DNA of 64,000 nucleotides, from the NCBI RefSeq assembly GCF_002775205.1, contig NC_036454.1:8189882-8253881 (forward strand). The letters run 5' to 3'. A program made the translations under genes and the position numbers. This document shows positions 33,301-43,000 of the stretch, piece after piece; the first letter of the stretch is position 1, and each line of letters starts with the position of its first letter. The notes beneath the pieces were generated by a model that saw nothing but the letters and a program-made list of their open reading frames with translations, was not told the DNA's origin and searched no databases. The DNA is from Xiphophorus maculatus. Its lineage: Eukaryota > Chordata > Actinopteri > Cyprinodontiformes > Poeciliidae.

Positions 33301-34550
33301 AGAGTAATCGGTTAGTAATCCTTTAGGCATTGATTTTTTAAAACATAATCCTGTGTATTAGTCGCAAACTGCACGTCGTAAGCACACCATCTCAAAACAA
33401 TTGAGAGGTGGTGACGCCTTTTGACTGTTTATTTCCATGAATTTAACAATGAGTCAACGATGAAGTAATCACTAAGTGTTGCAGTATTGTCATGACTGGC
33501 AAGTCTTTCATAACACTTACAGATTATTAGTTTAAATAGTATTCCTTTCCTAAATTATCCCTTTTATTTCTGTAAACTGTTTGCTGTTGATGTACTTGAT
33601 GTTCCATTCATAAATGTTTCTCTGATGTTGTTAAACATTCATAAGTATTTTTCATGAAAATTATAGTGGATCAAGTCAAACTAAATGCTAGCTAGGCTTA
33701 TATAATTTTTTTTCAATAACTGCTTACCTACATTTATTTACATGTGGGGCTTACCGGCATATTTATGATGTTTCAGTTTGCCATCATTTACAATGGCAAA
33801 ACAAAAAAACAGTTCGTGAATATCCATAACCTGAACGTTAAATAGTCATCGTCATACTTTCCTGTTTTTTAAATTTTTCTTGGCCCAGACAAGTCACTGA
33901 AGCTTTAGGTACTGAAAATCTATTCATTTTCTCATAGGCCCTATGAACTTTGCTGAAAATCTGCGGTCAATTTTTGTGCTTTATTTTGGGTCCACACTTT
34001 GAAAAGCCCAACCCAGGGCCATTTACAAGTTTAATTAAAACTCATCAATTATTTCGTCAACTGATGAGGTTGAGTGCGCAAATGCAAAAATGGCCATTGA
34101 GTTACAGTGGAAAGCAGTTAGATGCATCACAATAGGGGTCTGGTCAAGAAGTTCTCCAACTTGAGATCTTTGAAAAAAGAATGCAAATAAAAGTCTTGAA
34201 AAAACAAACCTAAGGTAAACCATAAAGTACACAGCTAAGTTATTTATTTTTCCTCATCCATCAACAGCTACAAAGAAAACGTGATGCGACTGTCCAGAAT
34301 CCACCATGACAGACCCATGAGTCCTCAGGACGAGGCCGTCTTCTGGATCGAGTTCACCATGAGGAACAAAGGAGCCAAACACCTGAGGGTCCAGGCCCAC
34401 GAACTCACCTGGTACCAGTACCACAGCCTGGACGTCCTAGCCTTCCTCCTCATTATAGATCTGCTCCTCATCTTCATCCTCTTCAAGAGCTGCAGCTTCT
34501 GTTTTAAGAGATGCTGCAGCAGAAAACAGACAAAGAGAAAAGCTGAGTAA
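30345..34550 (+). CDS. ugt2: U6: UDP-glucuronosyltransferase, UGT2 type (duplicate of U3)
   Basis: Exons are 30345-31062, 31152-31300, 31430-31561, 31740-31827, 32199-32418 and 34268-34550; 529 residues. It lies 20,354 bases right of U3 and differs from it at few residues: T52 for K, P74 for [11 protein letters not shown] for [17 protein letters not shown] for RQFMWKL, TSSCELV for TSACELV, PEE for PKE across the exon 2/3 join, and THGGANG for THGGTNG. His33 and Asp150 are kept. YHAVP replaces YHGVP, as in U3. Intron 5 has the same inverted intron-4 segment. The hairpin, SINE relic and palindrome of flank A follow the stop. Confidence 0.92.
32419..34267 (+). other. U6 intron 5 with rearranged intronic pieces
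   Basis: It is collinear with U3 intron 5: an L1-like minus-strand relic at about 32745-33034 and an inverted copy of the intron 4 end at 33650-33739, facing the direct copy at 32073-32164. Confidence 0.7.
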
Positions 34551-37019
34551 CAGACTGAAGTGAGATCTACTGTTCAGGTGCTTTTCACACAGAATAAGAA
34601 TCTATTTGGTGGTTTTAAAGTGTACACATTTAAACAACAGCAAAAAATAATCAGGACTGAAGAGAAATTAGTGTTGATTATTATTTTTTAGTAGTTTTGT
34701 ATTTTGCTCCTTATTTCATTTCTCAAATTCTGAGCAACTTTCCAGGTCCTGCTGAAAAAATGACCAAATTATGACACTGCCACTACCATGCTTCAATGTG
34801 GCACCACTGTGAAAAATCTAGAATGCCTCTGACAGAAAACCGATTTATGGACTGGCTTCTTTTAAGAAAAAACCAGTCCATAAATCGGTTTTCTTAACCG
34901 CGCTTAAAACCATGAACTATTTTCCCAATCACATTTTCACTCTGTCATACTAAATCATGTATTAAATGCTACTTTTCTTTTCAATTTATGTATAAAATGG
35001 TATTACTATTATTAGTAAACTGAACCCATGTTTTTAGAGTGCTTTGCTTTCGTTCTGTAGTGTACAAACATAGCTTCAGCAAAGCTGTAAAAATGACTGC
35101 ATTTATTGACATTTCAGACACTTTTATTAATAATGAGATTAAAATTTTTATGCTCATTTCCATTGCTGCTTTAGCTCAGAAAAATTAATCATATTATTCA
35201 AAATCAGTCATAAAAATATTGTGTAAACTCTCAGTTTATTTGTGGTAATTATTTAGTTTTTTGTTTTCATGTCTACTAATGTTAGATTATTGAGAGGTGT
35301 CATGTTGGACTGAACAGCCAATCAGAGCTGGACTAATGAGTAAAACTTGAGATCTAAAAGTTTTTGATAACTCAGGGGTAAAGCACAACCCAAACATGGA
35401 GGCCTTAGTTCTCGACGCGGCCGCCACAGGTTCCATTCGCAGCCAGATGACCGTTGCCCCTTGTCTTCCCGCTCTCTCATTACCCACTTTCCTGTCTAAC
35501 CACTTTCAAATAAAAGCCACTAAAGTCAATAAAATCTTAAAAAAAAAAGCTGGCTTCCTGTTAAGCACAATGGTCTGTGGTGGACATTTTTTGTTATAGG
35601 GTAATATAGTTTGACTTTACTAGCCTGATAGTTGTTATGATGTTTTGCTTTCCCAGTGGGTAATTTGTCAGAGCAAACTCACTGAAGGGGTTTTGCTGAA
35701 TGACCTTCAGTAAAGCAAAAATCCACACCTTCACATCATTTTCAGTATTGATTTTGTTCACCCTTTTACTGTCCCTAAAAATCTCTGTTATCGGCCTGCT
35801 AGTAGAGTTATTTTTAGTTACCTGCTCATGGTTAACTGTTTTGTAAACTGTCAAATCCTGCTTATGGTATAAATAAATCTGACAGAGGAATTTTCATCCA
35901 ACAGTGTCAATGGATTTTTGTCCCACAACAGCTCTTAGACCCGAGTAAACCGAGACAGGTGGTGTTGAGTGCTAGCGTTGCAGTCTCTGTAGATCCCATA
36001 ATAAACATAAAGTCAAGTTTCACACCATGTACAGTACAGACCAAAAGTTTGGACACACTTTCTCATTGAATTCAATGAGAAGGTGTGTCCAAACATTTGG
36101 ACTAAGGTGTCTTTCATTTCTCGCTCCACGCAGACCTCTTCCTAACAGACACGATCTTCACCTGAAACGGAGCAATCAAATAAATGAAGACTGAAATTTT
36201 AAAATGGAAGTCCTCTACCAGCTCATCTACTGGGTTACAGCATAGAAACGAGGTGGAAGAGTAGATTTCATCAAAAGTTTGAGCTGTGTTGTTTTGTTAT
36301 ATCCCTTTTGCTAGATGAGTAAACAGAGATTGTGCTTTCAAATACAACAGAAATTATTAGACATCAATTACACAGAAACTGGAAATATTTACACCCTTAC
36401 TGATAATCAGGTCCAGAGTTTTCATCAATTCTGTGTTGCCTGTTTAACATGTTGAGTCAAACCAAAGTTTTGAAGTATATCAGACAGCTTTTTTGCCCCT
36501 CTGTCTTGGGGGGTTTCACCGTAGGTGTTGAAGCTTCCACAATTATTAACCAGTTATAGTCAACACCTGTAACAGGTACAGGTGAACTGAAGTCACTGAA
36601 GTCATTAAAAAATTTGGCACAGAGCTCACTCATGGAATTTTATCTCGATTCTCAAAGATTCAAGAGTCAAATTTGCCTAGGACAATGCTTTTACAATTAA
36701 GTGAGTCGTTAAATATTATACCATAAAATACGTTTTGTGGTATATTGCATACCTTTTTGGGTGAAGGTGCACTGCAAAGCATTTGTGCTTGGGGCAGCCA
36801 AAAGGTTAGCAATGGCACTGGGTGTGTCTACATAAAGACATGAAGTTATCTTTGCAGTCGTTGCCTTTTGCCTTACTAAAAGTTTTCCAGGGGTGAACTG
36901 TTATCATGCATTATTCTGTACAACGAGCAGAAAGTCAAAGTTCATTTAGTTAATCAGTATCTTTAAAGTAAAGCTGTTAAAAAGACCACAGTAGGTTTAT
37001 CTACAGACACACAGCCACC
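34551..37019. other. flank A, second copy (U6-U7 intergenic)
   Basis: No gene. It has the hairpin at 34834-34894, SINE relic at about 35371-35548, palindrome at 36047-36094, minus-strand LINE fragment at about 36108-36630 and the U7 promoter block, in the same order as after U3. Confidence 0.8.
36897..36958 (+). promoter_or_regulatory. U7 putative core promoter with HNF1-like half site
   Basis: GTTAATCAGT is at 36949-36958. CTGTACAACGAGC stands at the place of the TATA-like box of U3, U5 and U6. Confidence 0.45.
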
Positions 37020-40000
37020 ATGGAGCTGCGTCTCTCTGTCTGCGTCCTGCTGCTACTTTGTGCTGCAGAAAACTCAAATGGAGGGAAGATCTTGGTGTGG
37101 TACACTGAGGCCAGCCACTGGATCAACATGAAGTCGGTACTGGAGACACTGGTGGACAGAGGACACCAGGTGACAGTCCTGGTCCCGAGTGCATCGATGT
37201 TCATGAACAGCAGCGAACCGTCTCGCTTCCAATACGAACCTTTTGATGTTGACGTCTCAGTAAAAGATATAGAAAAGGCTTTTGATGATCTTCTTCACTT
37301 CTCCATGTATGAGATGGATTTTATGAACCCCATTCAGATTTACATGACATTTATAGATTTAACAAAGAACAACATGAACATTTCTTTAAAGTTTTTGGAT
37401 GGCGTGGTGAAATCAGAAACCATCATGAAGAAGCTGAAGGAGGGAAACTACGATGTGTTATTTGCTGATCCGATCTACCCTGGCTATGACCTGACGGCAG
37501 AGATTCTGGGAATTCCTCTTGTTCTTTCTTTGCGTTTTTCCTTGGCTCATTACTGGGAGAGGATGTGTGGTCAGCTTCCTGCTCCACCGTCCTTCGTCCC
37601 GGCTGCTATGAGCAAACTCACAGACAAGATGGACTTCTCAGAGAGACTGTTCAACGTCCTCTTCTACGCTCTGCAGGACGTCGTAATAAACCAGTTCATG
37701 TTGAAAGATATTGACAAATATTATTCTGAAGTCAAAGGTAAGTGTCCCATTAGTATTTTTGAGTATTCAAATTTTTCAAAATTACCATAGAAGCTTTAAA
37801 ATCTTTTGCTTTTTGTTATGTTATGTGTAGCAGAGCTCACTTCATTTAAGCCACCTGCCTCTGACTACCCAGAGGATCCATCACTCTGCGTTTCTGAGGT
37901 CTGAGGCCGGGGTCCAGATATTATCTTTACACCTGTCTTACTCCATAATGTGTCTGGCCCCCCGGCACTGCAAAACCGGACATTAACTGTCCGGATCACT
38001 ACAAGAAAATTTACAAAAAACAGAAATATAAAATACAGCAGACCTAATTCAAACCTCAGACTGTTCCCCCACCTAAAGGAACCTCAGACTGAAGAACTTT
38101 TGGCATCCAAGTCACTTAAACTAGCTCTTTTAAATACAAGATCTCTCTGTGCTAAAGTTCTATTAATTAATGATTTCATCACTGAGCATAATACCGATGT
38201 TATATTTCTGACAGAAACATGGTTGAATGATAATAATGAATCGATCGTACTAATTGAATCTGCGCCTCCTAACTACAATTTCTTAAGTGAGAATAAAAAA
38301 CATAAAAAAGGAGGAGGTGTGGCTTCAATATTTAAGAATACCATAAATTGTTGTAAAATTTCCTTCACCTCTTCACTCAAAAGAGGGTCACTTCACCTCT
38401 TTTGAGTATCTTGGTATTGAGGTTAAAGGCCACAAACAAACTTTGACACTAACTTTATACAAACCTCCAACATACGTGGAAAATTTCTTTACTGACCTGA
38501 ATGAGCTTCCATCTCTTATATGTATTGATTATGATTGTTTAATAATCGTTGGTGATTTCAACATTCATGTTGACAATCCCCAAGACAGAGGGGCAAAAAA
38601 GCTCGCTAATATTTTAGAGATTTTTGGTCTAACACAACATGTCAAACAAGCAATACACACTCAAGGACACACACTGGACCTGGTTATCAGTAAGGGTGTG
38701 AATATTTCCAATGTCTCTGTAACTGATGTCGCCCTGTCGGATCACTTCGCTGTTATCTTTGAAAGTTCTTTATCTTTTAACCCACTTGGACAAACAGCAA
38801 CCATCACAAAACGTTCTCTCACTGAAAACACAGCAGAAACTTTTAATCAAATCTACTCTTCTTCCTCACCCTTAAGATGTAATGACACAGATAAGTTGGT
38901 AAATGATTTTCAGTCTAAAGTCTCAGATATTATTGATTCCATTGCCCCAATTAAAATGAAGGTTGTGTCTGGTAAAAAGAAATCTCCATGGAGAAATACA
39001 CAAACAGTTAGATCTGCAAGACAACTCTGCCATAGGGCAGAACGAAAATGGCGTAAAACTCAACTCCACGTTCATTATGACATCTATAAAAAAAGACTAC
39101 ATAACTATCATTTAACACTAAAACATGCAAGAGAGGCTTTCTTTGCAGATGTCATAAACAAAAACATTAACAATGCTCAAGCTTTATTTGCAACAGTTGA
39201 CAGAATCACAAGCCCTCCTGTGACGTTACCACCTGAATTTCAATGCATTGCCGCCTACAACCAGTTTTCCAGCTTCTTTTCAGAGAAAATTCAAAAAATA
39301 AGAGGATTAATCTGCACATCCACTATAAAGCCAGTACCAATGCTGTGGCCAAACAAAACAAATACAGGAAAAATGACCCAATTTCAACTACTTAATTATA
39401 AAACCTTAGAGGAAATTATAAGTCAACTAAGCTCCAGTTCCTGCTGTCTGGATGTCCTAGATCTATAACTCTAGAACATTTCTTTAAGAAAGTCCTGCCT
39501 GTTATTGCTGCTGATCTGATCCAGATAGTAAACTCATCGCTCTCATCAGGCGTTTTCCCCCAGGCTTTGAAAACAGCAGTAATCAAACCACTGATAAAAA
39601 AGAACAATCTGGACAAATCACTAATGCAGAATTACAGGCCGATCTCCAACCTCCCATTCATCAGCAAAGTTATTGAAAAAGCTGTGTGTAAACAATTAAC
39701 TAGCTTCCTAACTATAACCAACCTCTTTGACTCCTTCCAGTCTGGTTTTCTTGCTCACCACAGCACGGAGACCGCCCTCGTAAAAGTGTTCAATGACATC
39801 CATATAAATACAGACTGTGGGAGAACCACAGTGCTGGTTCTGTTGGACCTCAGTGCAGCTTTTGACACTGTTGACCATGACATATTACTGAAACGACTGG
39901 AGAGTTGGGTCGGACTCTCCGGTCCAGTGCTTAACTGGTTTGAATCTTACATAAAGAACAGGGATTTCTTTGTTTCAATTGGAAGCTTCTCATCAAAGAG

Positions 40001-43000
40001 GTCAAAGGTCACATGTGGGGTACCCCAAGGTTCAATCCTAGGACCCCTTTTATTCAATATTTATATGCTCCCACTAGCTCAGGTTATAACAGGAAATAAT
40101 ATTAGCTACCACAACTGTGCAGATGACACACAGCTCTACATTACAATGTCACCAGGTGACCTTTGACCCCATGCAATCACTGAACAGATGCCTAGAACAG
40201 ATAAATGTGTGGATGTGCCAAAACTTTCTCCAGCTGAACAGAAACAAAACTGAAGTTATTATTTTTTGACCTAAAGAGGAACGATCTAGAGCAGGGGTCT
40301 CAAACTCCAGTCCTCGAGGTCCGCTGTCCTGCAACTTTTAGATGTGCCTCTGCTGCACCACACCTGAATAGAATAATTAGGTCATTAGCAAGGCTGGGAG
40401 AACTGATCTACACAAGGAGGAGGTAATTAAGCAATTTCATTCCAGAGTTTTGTACCTGTGGCACATCTAAAAACTGTAGGTCTGCGGCCCTCGAGGACTG
40501 GAGTTTGAGACCCCTGATCTAGAGTCAATGCACAGCTTCAGTTATTACAACTAAAAACTAGCGATCAGGCCCGAAACCTAGGAGTAGTGATGGACTCTGA
40601 CCTGAACCTGCAGAGCCACATAAAGACAGTTACAAAGCCGGCCTTCTATCACCTGAAGAACATTTCCAGGATTAAAGGACTAATGTCTCAGCCAGATCCA
40701 GAGAAACTCATCCATGCGTTTATCTTCAGTCGTATTGATTATTGCAACAGCGTCTTCACAGGTCTGTCCAACAAATCAATCAAACAGCTGCAGCTGATCC
40801 AGAACGCTGCTGCTCGCATTCTCACTAAAACCAGGAAGATAGAGCACATAACACCAGTTTTAAAGTCCCTACACTGGCTCCCTATAGCTCAAAGAATAGA
40901 CTTTAAAATACTGAATAAAATAATTTACAAATCACTGAACGGCTTAGCACCACAATACATCAAAGATCTGCTGTTGTTGTATCAACCTTCCAGACCTTTC
41001 AGGTCGTCCGGTTCTGGTCTGCTCTGCATCCCCAGAACCAGAACCAAACAAGGAGAAGCAGCATTCAGGATCTATGCACCTCAAACTTGGAACAAACTTC
41101 CAGAAAACTGTAAAACAGCTGAAACACTGACTTTCTTTAAATCTTGACTAAAAACCCACCTGTTTAGGATTGAATTTGAAATGTATCAATTTCAAATTTA
41201 TTGATGGAACCTGACTTAATGTTGTGTTTTGATTGTTGATTCTATGTTGCATTGTGTTTCTGTGTTTGATATGATCTAAAGCACTTTGAAATGCCTTGCT
41301 GCTGAAATGTGCTAGACAAATAAAATTTGATTTGATTTCATGTGTCCACTATAATAGGAACACCCGTTACCCACTGTAAGATGCTGGGTAAGGCGGATAT
41401 CTGGCTGCTGAGAACCTACTGGGATTTTGATTTTCCTCGTCCACTCCTCCCCAACTTTAAATTTGTTGGAGGGATCCACTGCAAACCAGCTAAACCTTTA
41501 CCAAAGGTATAGTTATAATCCACCAATTCAAATAATCAGCCAACAAAATTCTGAATTTAAAACCAACTAACTGGCTTAATGATCGAAAATATTACTATTT
41601 TTCAGGAAATGGAAAAGTTTGTCCAGAGCTCTGGAGATGCTGGGATTGTTGTCTTCTCTTTAGGATCGATGGTTAAGAACCTCACCACAGAGAAAGCGAA
41701 CATGATCGCCTCAGCGCTCGCTCAGCTTCCACAAAAGGTCAAGAAGATCCAGATAAATGATCATGTGTTGAAGACTTGTAGAGTTTATTTAGCCAACTTT
41801 GACCTATGTAAGTCAGGGGTTTTCAAAGTGATGGAGAGTTGATGTTCCATTCATACATGTTTCACTGATGTCATGGGGTTTACCTGCTTTAGCTATTCGT
41901 AGCACCTCATGATGCTTCAGCTGCCTTGTCATTTAGTGTTTAGAGTGTGACCTGCTTTCTGCTGTGATCGCAGTTCATTTAGCGTCCGGTCAAAAAGTTC
42001 CCAAGGTTTGTCAGACCACATTGTCAGTGGAGCATCTTCAGATCCAACCCAAACCTAAACAATCAACTTCAAACTTCCTTTTATTTTGTTAGCCCTGACT
42101 CTTTCTCCTTACTGATCACAGCTTTAGGTCCTAAAGATCTATACATTTTGTCTCTTCAAAGCATAGGCTTGGTGAAGTTGGCTAAATGATTGCATTGAAT
42201 TGTTCTGGTTTATTGTTTCCACTCAAATGGCTCCTGCTGTAGAGCTCTGGTGCCCTCCAGAGGCAGAATGCCACATTTCTAAAAGCTCTGATGTAGGTTA
42301 TCCCAGACATCAAGATTTCTTGTGTTGCTGGCATCAAAAGTCGGGGAAGGGAAGTCTGGGTCAGCAGCAAGTGGCACATAGGCTGCAGAGCAGAGGGGAG
42401 ACAGAAGCTACCATGTTGAAACGGCCAGAGATCATTTATCCTGAGATGCATTTCCAACAAATACAATCAACAGTGTCTTGAGTACTCACAAAGACACAAA
42501 ATGAAACCTGCAAATATTAAAATAGAGATAAGAATCACCTTTTTTTTTTAAAACTGAAAAATATTGTATCAACATAATTAAAAAAGTTATTCATAAAAGA
42601 AAATGTTGTCTTAAATTAAAATAACCAAACAGACAAACGCATTTCGTCTTCTTACAATGATTAACATTTTGGCACTTAATGTTATGGCATGCTCAGACCT
42701 AGAACTACATTATTCCTGGCAGACCTGCAAATAGTGCCCTCTACTGATAAAAAGTTGCATGTACACAATATAAAAGAAACAAATCAGCTAAGAATACTTC
42801 TGATTAGTGATACTGTTTTAAAGAACTTTTCCTGTAGCCATTGCTCAACCCTTTACAAAAAACCTGTTTGACCATTTTTAGGTGCTGTGGAGATACAGTG
42901 GCCAGAAACCCCAGACTCTGGGTTCAAACACCAGAATATACGACTGGATCCCACAGAACGACCTGCTGGGTGGGTAAATAATAGCATTCACAACACTGTA

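Larger units (their letters stand above)
37829..41339 (+). mobile_element. L2/Maui-like LINE inserted in U7 intron 1
   Basis: ATGTGT is duplicated at 37823-37828 and 41340-41345, and the element ends with a short TTTGATTTGATTT tail, typical of L2/CR1-group LINEs. The sense strand matches the gene. It encodes an apurinic-type endonuclease ([28 protein letters not shown]) and a reverse transcriptase ([28 protein letters not shown]). The start seems 5' truncated. Frameshifts near 38400 and 39450, a Y-to-C change in the catalytic box (HNCADDTQ for YADD) and a nested hAT MITE show that it is dead. The clade is my best reading; Rex1/CR1 is the alternative. Confidence 0.85.
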
